Positions 1 through 8,027 of a stretch of DNA of 15,130 nucleotides are shown here, one piece after another (position 1 is the stretch's first letter; every line of letters starts with the position of its first letter). The stretch spans positions 1 through 15,130 of the forward strand of contig JAEWFW010000050.1 in the NCBI GenBank assembly GCA_023388635.1, read 5' to 3'. The notes under the pieces are model-generated. The model did no database searches and had not been told where the DNA came from. It saw only the letters and a program-made list of their open reading frames with translations. A program made the position numbers and the translations under genes. This stretch comes from Bacillota bacterium (GTDB taxonomy: Bacteria > Bacillota > Bacilli > Desulfuribacillales > Desulfuribacillaceae).

Positions 1-285
1 TCTTGGGATCTCGGGGAACATAAGCGTGCCGTTGTGCTTTCTGTGACAGAAGGTGCCGACAAGGTCGCGAAATATCCGACGATGTTCCGCAAAGCCGATG
101 CGGTGCTCGTCAATAAAATTGATCTGATTCCGTATATCAATTTTAAGATGGAAATCGTCAAAGAGGATTTGCTTGCCATTCAACCGCAAATTGAATTTTT
201 TCAAGTATCCGCTACAACCGGTGAGAATATGGAGGAATGGTGCCAATGGTTGAAAGTGAATATGGAGGAGCGCCGGCAAGGATAA
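1..285 (+). CDS. hypB: Hydrogenase nickel incorporation GTPase HypB, C-terminal part (5' end outside window)
   Basis: HypB is a SIMIBI-class GTPase that, with HypA, delivers nickel to the [NiFe]-hydrogenase large-subunit precursor. Only the last 94 codons are present; the reading frame is open from base 1, so the gene begins upstream of the window. Visible family signatures are the DLGEHKR segment leading into a beta strand and VTEG, the guanine-specificity motif NKID (within VLVNKIDLIPY), and the near-C-terminal VSATTGENMEEW, matching the SAxTGEGM-type G5 region. The P-loop and the metal-binding cysteine/histidine residues lie in the missing part. The stop codon overlaps hypF by about 40 bases, which indicates one operon with translational coupling. 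A hypA gene would be expected upstream but cannot be seen. Confidence 0.93.
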   Translation, partial: SWDLGEHKRAVVLSVTEGADKVAKYPTMFRKADAVLVNKIDLIPYINFKMEIVKEDLLAIQPQIEFFQVSATTGENMEEWCQWLKVNMEERRQG

Positions 286-2612
286 GCAAGCGGTTATTCG
301 TCAAAGGAGTCGTGCAGGGGGTAGGCTTCCGCCCATTCGTTTACCGGTTAGCTAAAGAAGAACGGCTGCGCGGCTTTGTGCGCAATACGAGTCAGGGAGT
401 CGATATCCTTGTTGCTGGGGATAGTGAACGTGTGGGGAATTTTCTGTTGCGCCTATCGTCGGAATTGCCTTCGTTGGCTGAAATTGAATCGATTGATATA
501 AATCCACAAGCGGAGTGTCCTGAAGACTTGCCTGAGGAATTTCAGATTATGACAAGCCATGCACAGGTGAAAGGGCAAGTGAGAATTCCCACCGATATAG
601 CAATTTGTGATGATTGCCGGCGGGAGATACTCGACGGTGTTGACCGCCATTATATGTATCCATTGACCAATTGTACGAACTGTGGACCGAGATTCACGGT
701 CATCAAAGACGTTCCCTATGATCGTCAAATGACGACGATGGAGCCGTTTCCAATGTGTTCGGCGTGCGCCGCGGAATACGGCAACCTGATGGATCGCAGA
801 TTCCATGCGCAGCCTACGGCATGTCCAGAATGCGGACCACCGACAAAACTGTATGATAGAGATGGCAACTGCCTGATGACAGGCAGTACGGGAACTGATT
901 TACAGCAAATGTTGCGCAGGACGGCAGAATTACTTCGCGCCGGTAAGATCGTGGCAATTAAAGGACTGGGAGGTTTTCACTTCGCATGTGATGCCGATAA
1001 CCAGCAAGCAGTGATAGAATTACGCAAACGTAAGCAGCGACCATATAAGCCGTTGGCAGTGATGGCGAAGCATTTAGATGCTGTGCGGCAGCGTTGCCGT
1101 CTAAATGAACAAGAACAAGCATTGCTTATGAGCAACAGAGCGCCGATTGTCATTCTCGATAAAAAGCGTGCTGATGATTTTTCACAGGTGGCACCGGATC
1201 ATCCGACAATTGGCGTAATGGTTCCGTATACGCCGTTACACGTACTGCTGATGGAAAGCGGTGCGCCCGATTGGCTTGTGATGACGAGTGCCAATTACAG
1301 TAATATGCCGATTGCTACAGACAATCAGGAGGCACTTACGGGTCTCAGTGATGTGATTGATTATGTTTTGCTCCATGAGCGTGATATACAGCAAGCTTGC
1401 GATGATTCACTTGTGCGTGTTCAGGATGGTGTTCCGACTGTGATACGCCGTTCGCGGGGTTACGTTCCGGAAGCGATCAAAGTTCCTTTCAAGGCAAAAA
1501 AGACTGTATTTGCCGTCGGCGGAGAGATGAAGAATGTCTTTGCTTTTGCAAAGGCGGATGAAGTGGTTCTCAGCCAGCACATCGGAGAAATTGATTCTTT
1601 GGAAGGTAGACGTCATTTTTTGCATGTTGTCGGACATTTTCAACGGTTGTTTGATTGGGAGCCGGAGATCATCGTTTGTGACAAGCATCCTTCCTACCAG
1701 GTATCGGAGATTGCGCGATGTTTACAAAGTGACGTGAAGCTTGAAGTGCAACATCATCATGCACATATGGCGAGTTGTATGGTAGAGCACCAACTGCAGG
1801 GTAAAACATTGGGAATTATTCTCGACGGCACAGGTTATGGGGACGACGGTACACTCTGGGGCACGGAATTTTTGCTCGGTGATTATATGGGTTATGAGCG
1901 GGTTGCCTATGGCTTACCGTTGCCGGTCGTCGGCGGAGAGAAGGCGATCCGTGAGCCTTGGAGAATGGCTGTGGCTGTGTTGTATTCGTTGGAGAAGGAT
2001 CACCAGGAATTGGTGCGACGGCTTTGGGCGGATAAAATGCAGCAAATTGCCGTATTACATCAGTTGCTGGATCAAAATATTCAGGTTATATTTAGTTCAG
2101 GTGCAGGCAGGATCTTTGATGCTGTCGCTGCACTTTTGCAGTTATCTGATGTCATCAGTTATGAAGGAGAAGCGGCGATTCGGCTGGCAAATTGTGCAGA
2201 GCGATATCTTGCCGCACACCGACAGAAAATCCACTTGTTCGATAAGATGGAATATCCGACAGGCAAGATGCGATCGGAGCAAAATGCTGATATCATTGAT
2301 TGGCGTCCGATGTTCGAAGCGATTGTCGAAGACATTCAGGCAGATGTCGAGCGAGGGGAGATTGCCTACCGTTTTCATGTGACATTGGCACAAGCGATCA
2401 TCTGCCAAGCACTCGAATTAGTGAGGTGCCATGAGGTTCATCAGGTCGTATTGAGTGGCGGAACGTGGCACAATGAATTGCTGTGCAGGATGGTCATGCA
2501 AGAACTGCGCATGGCGGGAATCGATGTATACAGCCATTGCAAAGTGCCGACAAATGACGGCGGCATTGCGCTGGGTCAAGCAGCGATTGCCATGGCACAA
2601 ATGGAGCAATGA
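246..2612 (+). CDS. hypF: Carbamoyltransferase HypF (hydrogenase maturation)
   Basis: HypF converts carbamoyl phosphate and ATP to carbamoyl-adenylate and transfers the carbamoyl group to the C-terminal cysteine of HypE, the first step in making the cyanide ligands of the [NiFe] site. Domains in order (788 residues from this start): N-terminal acylphosphatase domain with GVVQGVGFRPF and the catalytic pair R29 and N47; two zinc-finger-like CX2CX18CX2C units (C121/C124/C143/C146 and C171/C174/C193/C196); a YrdC-like nucleotide-binding domain with KGLGGFHFACDA and TSANYSNMPI; and a Kae1/TobZ-like carbamoyltransferase domain with HHHAH at 503-507, LDGTGYGDDGTLWG and SGGTWHN near 737. I chose the ATG at 246 because GGAGG at 231-235 lies 10 bases upstream; the in-frame ATG at 237 is only one base from that site. 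Complete, of normal family length. Confidence 0.96.
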   Translation: MVESEYGGAPARISKRLFVKGVVQGVGFRPFVYRLAKEERLRGFVRNTSQGVDILVAGDSERVGNFLLRLSSELPSLAEIESIDINPQAECPEDLPEEFQIMTSHAQVKGQVRIPTDIAICDDCRREILDGVDRHYMYPLTNCTNCGPRFTVIKDVPYDRQMTTMEPFPMCSACAAEYGNLMDRRFHAQPTACPECGPPTKLYDRDGNCLMTGSTGTDLQQMLRRTAELLRAGKIVAIKGLGGFHFACDADNQQAVIELRKRKQRPYKPLAVMAKHLDAVRQRCRLNEQEQALLMSNRAPIVILDKKRADDFSQVAPDHPTIGVMVPYTPLHVLLMESGAPDWLVMTSANYSNMPIATDNQEALTGLSDVIDYVLLHERDIQQACDDSLVRVQDGVPTVIRRSRGYVPEAIKVPFKAKKTVFAVGGEMKNVFAFAKADEVVLSQHIGEIDSLEGRRHFLHVVGHFQRLFDWEPEIIVCDKHPSYQVSEIARCLQSDVKLEVQHHHAHMASCMVEHQLQGKTLGIILDGTGYGDDGTLWGTEFLLGDYMGYERVAYGLPLPVVGGEKAIREPWRMAVAVLYSLEKDHQELVRRLWADKMQQIAVLHQLLDQNIQVIFSSGAGRIFDAVAALLQLSDVISYEGEAAIRLANCAERYLAAHRQKIHLFDKMEYPTGKMRSEQNADIIDWRPMFEAIVEDIQADVERGEIAYRFHVTLAQAIICQALELVRCHEVHQVVLSGGTWHNELLCRMVMQELRMAGIDVYSHCKVPTNDGGIALGQAAIAMAQMEQ

Positions 2613-2636
2613 TATACAGGCAGTGATTGTCAGGGA

Positions 2637-2665
2637 TTAATGATTATCTGGATCAATGATATAAT
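2637..2665 (+). promoter_or_regulatory. Possible extended -10 promoter for hypCDE
   Basis: In the 117-bp gap between hypF and hypC, an extended -10 hexamer (TG-A-TATAAT, 2657-2665) has a poor -35 candidate TTAATG (2637-2642) 17 bases upstream. The -10 sits between the arms of an inverted repeat ATCAAT (2652-2657) and ATTGAT (2668-2673), which could be an operator. The promoter is predicted from sequence only; hypC could equally be read from the upstream operon promoter. Confidence 0.4.
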
Positions 2666-2729
2666 AGATTGATGATATCAAAGAATGTAAATAGACTGAT
2701 GTTAGAATATTATGGAGGGGGCAATTTAT

Positions 2730-2960
2730 ATGTGTTTAGCGATACCGGGAAAAGTAATTGCAATTGAAGATTATATGGCAGAGGTAGAGTGTTTCGGGAA
2801 TACGCGCAAAGTGGGCTTGACTTTGAGACCGGAAGTTAAAATCGGTGACTACGTTTTAGTACACGCCGGATTTGTGATTGAAATTGTCGATGAGCAGTTT
2901 GCGTTGGAGAGCCAAGAGTTGTGGAAAGAGATGATTAAGCATGAGCAAGGTCATAACTAA
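2730..2960 (+). CDS. hypC: Hydrogenase maturation chaperone HypC/HybG family
   Basis: HypC is a small chaperone that binds HypD and the hydrogenase large-subunit precursor and carries the iron with its CO and cyanide ligands. The protein is 76 residues, typical for the family. It begins with MCLAIPGKV, and Cys2 is the essential ligand residue, so the start must be the ATG at 2730 and not the in-frame ATG at 2712. A strong ribosome binding site, GGAGGGGG at 2714-2721, is 8 bases upstream, and the upstream ATG lies partly inside it. The segment GDYVLVHAGFVIEIVDE is also characteristic. The 3' end overlaps hypD by 20 bases. Confidence 0.96.
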   Translation: MCLAIPGKVIAIEDYMAEVECFGNTRKVGLTLRPEVKIGDYVLVHAGFVIEIVDEQFALESQELWKEMIKHEQGHN

Positions 2961-4056
2961 CGCATTCCGCGATCCAGTATTGGGAAAAGAATTGATCGAG
3001 GCAATCAGCAGACAGGCAGCCGTATTTATGGACAAACATCAACGGAAATTCAACTTGATGGAAGTCTGCGGTACGCACACAGTTTCTGTTTCCAAAGCGG
3101 GGTTGCGTGATGTCTTTCAGGATCAGATCGAATTTATCAGTGGTCCCGGTTGCCCGGTCTGTGTCACCAGCCATGAAGATATAGATTATATGATTGAATT
3201 AGCGAAGCAGCCAGATGTCATTTTGTGTACGTTCGGTGATATGATGCGTGTGCCGGGTTCCGATTCTTCCCTGGCAGTTGAAAAGGCGAACGGGTGCGAT
3301 GTGCGTGTGTTGTATTCGCCTATAGAAGCGCTCGATATTGCCGTAGAAAACCCGACGAAAAAAGTGATTTTTTTGGGCGTCGGCTTTGAAACGACAACGC
3401 CGATCATAGCGGCGACTCTGGATATGGCTGAAAAACGGGCAATTGCCAATTACTATGTGTATACAGTTCACAAAGTATGTCCGCCGGTTTTGGAAATGCT
3501 GTTTCAGGACCCCAATTTGAATGTTGACGGATTGCTTCTGCCGGGGCACGTTGCTGCCGTCGTAGGGCGTCGCGCGCTTGATTTTGTCGCCGCGGAGCAT
3601 TCCGTACCGAGCTCGATTGCCGGATTTGAGCCATTAGATGTTTTGGCGGCTATTTTTGATATCATTCGTATGGTCAATGAAGGCAAAGCGGAAGTCACGA
3701 ATCAATACTTGCGGATTGTCACCGAAGAGGGGAATACGGTGGCGCAAAACGTCATTGATCAGTATTTCGAAATTACCGATTCTAAGTGGAGAGGGATCGG
3801 CAATATAGAGAATAGTGGCTTACAACTGCGTCCGGAATTTCGCCAATACGATGCGCGATACTTATTCGATATCACGGTGCCGGAATCGGCAAAAACGCGC
3901 GGATGCCGTTGCGGTGAAGTGCTGACAGGTCATATCAAGCCGATGGAGTGCGCTCATTTTGCAAAAAGCTGTACGCCGGTCAACCCTGTGGGTCCATGTA
4001 TGGTTTCCTATGAAGGGACATGTGCGACATATTATAAGTATGAACGAAAGGTATGA
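2941..4056 (+). CDS. hypD: Hydrogenase formation protein HypD
   Basis: HypD is the iron-sulfur scaffold protein that, bound to HypC, assembles the Fe(CN)2CO unit. The 371 residues match the usual length. Conserved motifs are all present: CGTHT at 43-47, GPGCPVCVT with C71 and C74 forming the redox-active CXXC, the central GFETTTP and LLPGHVAAVVG segments, and the C-terminal cysteine-rich region (C322, C324, C337, C344, C353, C361), several of which ligate the [4Fe-4S] cluster. The start overlaps the hypC end by 20 bases, with a weak GAAAGAG ribosome site 10 bases upstream, suggesting translational coupling. The stop overlaps the hypE start as ATGA. Confidence 0.97.
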   Translation: MSKVITNAFRDPVLGKELIEAISRQAAVFMDKHQRKFNLMEVCGTHTVSVSKAGLRDVFQDQIEFISGPGCPVCVTSHEDIDYMIELAKQPDVILCTFGDMMRVPGSDSSLAVEKANGCDVRVLYSPIEALDIAVENPTKKVIFLGVGFETTTPIIAATLDMAEKRAIANYYVYTVHKVCPPVLEMLFQDPNLNVDGLLLPGHVAAVVGRRALDFVAAEHSVPSSIAGFEPLDVLAAIFDIIRMVNEGKAEVTNQYLRIVTEEGNTVAQNVIDQYFEITDSKWRGIGNIENSGLQLRPEFRQYDARYLFDITVPESAKTRGCRCGEVLTGHIKPMECAHFAKSCTPVNPVGPCMVSYEGTCATYYKYERKV

Positions 4057-5063
4057 TGACAATGGTAGATAGAATACTCTTGGCACATGGTGACGGCGGG
4101 AAACTGACACATGATTTAATTTCATCCGTATTCGCCAAATATTTTTATTCCGACGATCAGGCATTGCCCGACGCATATGTGGCGGACAATCAGCCGGGCA
4201 GAATTGCTTTTACGACAGATACCTTTGTCGTCAATCCACTGTTTTTTAAGGGCGGCGATATCGGAAAAATTGCGATTGCGGGAACGGTCAACGACTTAGC
4301 CGTTGTCGGCGCAGTGGCAAAATACATTAGCTGCGGGTTTATCATTGAAGAGGGATTTCCTCTGGCAGATTTAGAGAAAATTGTACAATCTATGGCGAAA
4401 ACGGCGGCAGATGCCGGCGTGAAGATCGTCACAGGTGATACGAAAGTTGTCGAAAAGAACAAAGGTGATGGTGTGTTTATCAACACGTCAGGAATCGGAT
4501 TTATTCCTGACCATCATACATTGTCGTATCGAAATATTCGTGAAGGCGACGTTGTGCTGATCAATGGGAATATTGGCGAACATGGAATCGCGATTATGTC
4601 CGAACGGTCGGGTTTGAAGTTTCACAGCCCAGTGCACAGCGATTGCCAGCCGCTGAACAGGTTTATTGAAAAATTGCTTGAGCATATTCCAGAAGTGCGC
4701 TTTATGCGCGATCCGACGCGGGGCGGAATTGCGACGACACTGAAGGAAATTGCTGTCGATACGCAGTTGAATATTCTGATTGATGAGACGAATTTGCCTA
4801 TCAGTCAGGAAGTGACCGGAGCAACGGATTTGCTCGGGCTGGATCCGATCTATCTGGCGAACGAAGGAAAAGTGCTCGTGTTCGTGCCGGCGGATAAAGC
4901 GGAAGCTGCATTGTCGATCATGCGCACGCTGCCGGAAGGCAAAGAGGCTGCCCAAATTGCCGTCGTCACACAAGGTAACGGTCAAGTATTTTTACAGACA
5001 GCATTTGGCGGCAAGAAGATCATAGATCTGCTGGCTGGGGCACCGTTGCCGAGGATATGCTAG
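4053..5063 (+). CDS. hypE: Hydrogenase expression/formation protein HypE
   Basis: HypE accepts the carbamoyl group from HypF on its C-terminal cysteine and dehydrates it, using ATP, to a protein thiocyanate that donates cyanide to iron on HypC-HypD. It belongs to the PurM/SelD ATP-binding fold. Seen here: N-terminal LLAHGDGG, TDTFVVNPLFFKGGDIGKIA, the GDTKVV segment, GNIGEHGIAIMS, DPTRGG from residue 220, and the terminal PRIC, in which Cys336 is the modified residue. The first ATG (4053) forms an ATGA overlap with hypD, but in-frame ATGs at 4056 and 4062 also exist; AAAGG at 4047-4051 is best spaced for 4062. The exact start is therefore uncertain by up to three residues. Last gene of the hyp cluster. 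Confidence 0.96.
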   Translation: MMTMVDRILLAHGDGGKLTHDLISSVFAKYFYSDDQALPDAYVADNQPGRIAFTTDTFVVNPLFFKGGDIGKIAIAGTVNDLAVVGAVAKYISCGFIIEEGFPLADLEKIVQSMAKTAADAGVKIVTGDTKVVEKNKGDGVFINTSGIGFIPDHHTLSYRNIREGDVVLINGNIGEHGIAIMSERSGLKFHSPVHSDCQPLNRFIEKLLEHIPEVRFMRDPTRGGIATTLKEIAVDTQLNILIDETNLPISQEVTGATDLLGLDPIYLANEGKVLVFVPADKAEAALSIMRTLPEGKEAAQIAVVTQGNGQVFLQTAFGGKKIIDLLAGAPLPRIC

Positions 5064-5081
5064 TAGAATGAAGATATAAAG

Positions 5082-5128
5082 GGGGCACTCCTCAGTCATT
5101 TGGTGACTTTTGAGATAGCCTCTTTTTT
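5082..5128 (+). terminator. Probable rho-independent terminator after hypE
   Basis: An imperfect hairpin (GGGGC pairing GCCTC with one wobble; CTCA pairing TGAG; GTCA pairing TGAC; a few bulged bases; apical loop TTTGG) ends directly in a run of six T. It lies between hypE and hslO and would separate the hydrogenase maturation genes from the housekeeping block. Confidence 0.6.
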
Positions 5129-5190
5129 GCAAAGAATACGAGAGATAGAATAGGCAATAAATTGCTAATGTAGAAAGGGTAGGTATAAAA

Positions 5191-6072
5191 ATGAGCGATT
5201 ATGCTGTGCGAGCCATTGGATATGGAGGAAAAATCAGACTTTTTGCCTGTACAACGACAGGTATTGTGGAACAATTACATCAGAGACATGGAACATCGGC
5301 AACGGTGAGTGCGGCGTTGGGCAGAACGGTTTCTGTAGCGGCGATGATGGGCTTGATGAATAAGGGACAGGATAAATTGACGATTCAGATTCACGGAGAC
5401 GGTCCTGTGGGGAAAATCATTGTCGATGCAGACCCCGAGGGGCACTTGCGAGGGTATGTGACAAATCCACAAGTCGATTTTCCGACCAATGAGCTAGGGA
5501 AATTAGATGTCAGACGAGCTGTCGGCACCTCCGGCATGATTTATGTGACGAAAGATTTGGGATTGAAAGAGCCGTATTGCGGGAGTTCAGAAATTGTCTC
5601 CGGTGAGATCGGTGAAGATTTTACATACTATTTCACGCAATCGGAGCAGACCCCTTCGGCAGTCGGTGTCGGCGTGATTGTTGACCGCGACCTCAGCATT
5701 AAAGCATCAGGTGGATTCATTGTGCAACTACTCCCTGATACGGATGAGGAGATTATTGTTGCACTGGAAGAACGATTAAAGCAGTTTGGTCCCGTATCAC
5801 AGAAAATTGCTGATGGATACACGCCGGAACAAATGCTACAAGCATTGGCGGAGGATGTACAATTTTTGCAAACAAAACAATTGTGTTTTTCGTGCACATG
5901 TGACCATGAGCGGATCAAAGGTGTTATACGCCAGTTGGGGTTGGCAGAAGTTCAAAGTATGCTTGAGAAAGACAGGATGGCGGAAGTGACCTGCAACTTT
6001 TGTAACGAGCGATATGAAATTTCCGAAGCGGAATTGGCGGATATTTGCCGAGAATTGAGGGGAGACAAGTGA
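5191..6072 (+). CDS. hslO: Redox-regulated molecular chaperone Hsp33
   Basis: Hsp33 is a cytoplasmic holdase chaperone switched on by oxidation: zinc is released from four C-terminal cysteines, disulfides form, and the protein unfolds into its active form. The 293-residue protein has the usual N-terminal substrate-binding domain (GRTVSVAAMMGLMNKGQDKLT and IHGDGPVGKI segments, GYVTNPQVD) and the redox switch C235-X-C237 with C268-X2-C271. An extra cysteine, C232, gives CFSCTC. A good ribosome site (AGAAAGGGTAGG) ends 7 bases before the ATG. The stop codon overlaps the next gene as GTGA. Its neighbours match the hslO-yacD-cysK order of Bacillus. No convincing promoter was seen in the spacer upstream. 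Confidence 0.97.
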   Translation: MSDYAVRAIGYGGKIRLFACTTTGIVEQLHQRHGTSATVSAALGRTVSVAAMMGLMNKGQDKLTIQIHGDGPVGKIIVDADPEGHLRGYVTNPQVDFPTNELGKLDVRRAVGTSGMIYVTKDLGLKEPYCGSSEIVSGEIGEDFTYYFTQSEQTPSAVGVGVIVDRDLSIKASGGFIVQLLPDTDEEIIVALEERLKQFGPVSQKIADGYTPEQMLQALAEDVQFLQTKQLCFSCTCDHERIKGVIRQLGLAEVQSMLEKDRMAEVTCNFCNERYEISEAELADICRELRGDK

Positions 6073-6977
6073 GGGAGAAGGTTTTATGGGGTGTGATTGT
6101 AGTATTGTTGGCAATTATCATAGCCGGTTTTCTTCTGAATAGTGATACAAATGTAGAAGTTGCCAGAATTGAACAGTATACAATCAAGCAGCAGGAATTC
6201 CTCGACGAGTTGAGCAGACGCCATGGTACACAATTATTGCAGGAGATTATTGAACGGCAAGCAATTCAATATGAAGCACAGCGTTTGGCGATTGAGGTCT
6301 CTGATCGTGAAATAGACAAGGAGATTGAAAAATATCGTCACAATTTTTCCACTGAGGAAGGAGATTTTGAAGCACTGCTTCTTAATAAGGATGGAATAAC
6401 ACTCGATCAACTTCGTGAGGATATTCGCTATAACTTACTGCTAGAGAAATTGGCAACTGTCGATGTCCGTGTATCCGATGCTGAAATGGAGAAGTACTAT
6501 CAGGAGAATATTCAGCAGTTTCAAGAGCAGGGGCAATTGAAAATCCGCAGAATTTTATTGAAGGATCAGCAGGAAGCTGTCGAGGTGCGGCAGCAATTAG
6601 ATGGTGATGCTGACTTTTCCACACTGGCGATGGAGGTTTCTGTGGATCGCTTAACGGCGGGTGTCGGTGGAGACATGGGGTATGTGGACAATGATAGTAT
6701 ATACATTGATCAGGATATTCTCGATAAGGCTCTACAGTTGCAAGTGGGAGAGAGCAGTCAACCCTTTGAAACATATGAAGGTTGGAATGTTATCTTGCTA
6801 GAGGATCGAAAGGAAGCGAAGCAGTACGAGTTTTCCGAAGTCAAATCGTTAATTTTTCGGGAATTGGCATTACAACAAGCAAAGCCACTGAATGAATTTT
6901 TACAAGATTTAATTGCAAAACTTGATATAGAGGTGTTTGAAAACAACGTTGCCGGAAGTCTGAACTTTGCAGAATAA
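6069..6977 (+). CDS. Membrane-anchored parvulin-type peptidyl-prolyl isomerase (YacD/PrsA-like)
   Basis: Predicted extracytoplasmic foldase catalysing proline cis-trans isomerisation. The 302-residue protein starts with a short basic stretch and a hydrophobic helix (about residues 5-24, WGVIVVLLAIIIAGFLL), acting as a signal anchor or signal peptide. There is no lipobox cysteine, so it is not a PrsA-type lipoprotein. A SurA/PrsA-like helical N-domain follows (about 30-140), then a parvulin domain (about 155-250) with IRRILLKD, DFSTLAMEVSVD and GGDMGYV (from 200), and a C-terminal helical tail. The GTG at 6069 overlaps the hslO stop as GTGA and follows AGGGGAG at ideal distance, so I prefer it over an in-frame TTG at 6045. 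It occupies the position of Bacillus yacD; substrate unknown. Confidence 0.88.
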   Translation: MREKVLWGVIVVLLAIIIAGFLLNSDTNVEVARIEQYTIKQQEFLDELSRRHGTQLLQEIIERQAIQYEAQRLAIEVSDREIDKEIEKYRHNFSTEEGDFEALLLNKDGITLDQLREDIRYNLLLEKLATVDVRVSDAEMEKYYQENIQQFQEQGQLKIRRILLKDQQEAVEVRQQLDGDADFSTLAMEVSVDRLTAGVGGDMGYVDNDSIYIDQDILDKALQLQVGESSQPFETYEGWNVILLEDRKEAKQYEFSEVKSLIFRELALQQAKPLNEFLQDLIAKLDIEVFENNVAGSLNFAE

Positions 6978-6982
6978 AGTTC

Positions 6983-7011
6983 TTGACATCAGGAAATATC
7001 TGTCGTATCAT
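6983..7011 (+). promoter_or_regulatory. Sigma-A type promoter of cysK
   Basis: A perfect -35 TTGACA (6983-6988), a 17-base spacer and a -10 TATCAT (7006-7011) start just 6 bases after the ppiC-like gene stop codon. Transcription would begin near 7018, giving a leader of about 40 bases before cysK. Confidence 0.8.
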
Positions 7012-7016
7012 AAATT

Positions 7017-7046
7017 TATTAAATTCCAATACAAATACTCGGAAAT
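7017..7046 (+). promoter_or_regulatory. Candidate CymR-type operator in cysK leader
   Basis: A dyad TTCC (7024-7027) - 13 bases - GGAA (7041-7044) lies at the predicted transcription start of cysK. From memory, binding sites for CymR, the Rrf2-family repressor of cysteine metabolism in Bacillus, are A/T-rich with a GGAAT-type half at one end. This element is a partial match only. Its position would let a bound protein block initiation or early elongation. Confidence 0.35.
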
Positions 7047-7060
7047 AAGGAGGATCACTT

Positions 7061-7987
7061 ATGGCGAAAAAAGTAAGCAATATTTCGGAATTGATCGGAG
7101 ATACGCCAATAGTAAAATTGAATCGAATTGTCGGTCCTGATGACGCGGATGTCTACGTCAAGTTAGAATCATATAATCCAGGCAGCAGCATTAAAGATCG
7201 AATTGCGTTTGCGATGATCGAAGCGGCAGAGAAGCAAGGGCTTTTGACGAAGGATTCTGTCATTTTGGAACCGACAAGCGGTAATACGGGTGTCGGGTTA
7301 GCGATGATAGCGGCAGCGAAGGGATATAAAGCAGTACTTGTCATGCCAGACACGATGAGCATCGAGCGCCGTAATTTGCTTAAGGCATTTGGAGCGGAGC
7401 TTGTATTGACTCCGGGTACAGAAGGAATGGGCGGTGCTATTCGCAAGGCGAACGAATTAGCCCAAGAAGATGAGAAGTATTTCATCCCCCAGCAGTTTGA
7501 AAATTTGGTGAATCCACAAATCCACCGTGAGACGACGGCGCTAGAGATTCTCGAGCAGACCGGCAACCAATTGGATGCGTTTGTCGCCGGAGTGGGAACA
7601 GGCGGCACAATCACCGGTGTCGGTGAGATCTTGAAAGCAAAACTGCCGAATGTCGAGATTATTGCCGTGGAGCCTGTCGCCTCCCCAGTGTTATCGGGTG
7701 GCAGACCAGGTCCTCACAAAATTCAGGGAATTGGTGCCGGTTTTGTTCCAGGGGTATTGAACACGGAAATCTACGATAAAATTCAAAAAGTAGAAAATGA
7801 GGAAGCCTTAGAAATGGGGCGCCGTTTGGCAAAAGAGGAAGGAATCCTCGCAGGTATTTCTTCTGGAGCAGCCGTACACGCTGCTGTCATAGCGGCTAAA
7901 CGTTTAGGCAAGGGGAAAACGGTTGTCGCCATCGCCCCAGATACAGGGGAGCGTTATCTGAGTACAGCTTTGTTCCAATATGAGTAG
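7061..7987 (+). CDS. cysK: Cysteine synthase A (O-acetylserine sulfhydrylase)
   Basis: A cytoplasmic PLP enzyme making L-cysteine from O-acetylserine and sulfide. It has 308 residues, normal length. The PLP-binding lysine is K45 in NPGSSIKDRIA; the substrate loop TSGNTG is at 72-77, the phosphate-binding GTGGT at 179-183, and GISSGAA lies near the C-terminus. A canonical AAGGAGG site ends 7 bases before the ATG. It has its own promoter (6983-7011) and is followed by strong hairpins, so it is probably transcribed alone. A possible CymR-like operator in its leader would make it respond to cysteine or sulfur supply. The absence of a C-terminal CBS domain and the context both favour CysK over cystathionine beta-synthase. 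Confidence 0.96.
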   Translation: MAKKVSNISELIGDTPIVKLNRIVGPDDADVYVKLESYNPGSSIKDRIAFAMIEAAEKQGLLTKDSVILEPTSGNTGVGLAMIAAAKGYKAVLVMPDTMSIERRNLLKAFGAELVLTPGTEGMGGAIRKANELAQEDEKYFIPQQFENLVNPQIHRETTALEILEQTGNQLDAFVAGVGTGGTITGVGEILKAKLPNVEIIAVEPVASPVLSGGRPGPHKIQGIGAGFVPGVLNTEIYDKIQKVENEEALEMGRRLAKEEGILAGISSGAAVHAAVIAAKRLGKGKTVVAIAPDTGERYLSTALFQYE

Positions 7988-8027
7988 TATACGATACATC
8001 ATATATGGATAATATATGGTGCGTATA
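7988..8027 (+). other. A/T-rich stem-loop immediately after cysK stop
   Basis: An imperfect 16-bp hairpin starts at the base after the cysK stop codon: TATACG (7988-7993) pairs with CGTATA (8022-8027), a 3-base bulge follows, then a 10-bp stem 7997-8006 pairs with 8012-8021 (one G-U wobble), and the loop is GGATA. It abuts the next hairpin with no gap, and arms of the two hairpins can also cross-pair. Confidence 0.6.

Noticed and set aside
1837..2382. Open frame of 181 codons on the + strand in a second frame inside hypF
   Set aside because: Lies wholly within well-supported HypF catalytic domain, is rich in Cys/Arg/Trp as expected for a shifted frame, has no ribosome site, and shows no recognisable motif.
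4488..4985. Antisense open frame of 165 codons opposite hypE
   Set aside because: Shadow of the hypE coding frame; no ribosome site, no motif, unlikely composition (many His, Arg, Gln).
5129..5151. Promoter for hslO (TTGCAA and TAGAAT)
   Set aside because: The hexamers are only 13 bases apart, and at the correct spacing the -35 region is a T run; too weak to call.
6978..7060. SAM riboswitch or T-box before cysK
   Set aside because: The leader is only about 40 bases after the promoter, too short for either, with no matching motifs.
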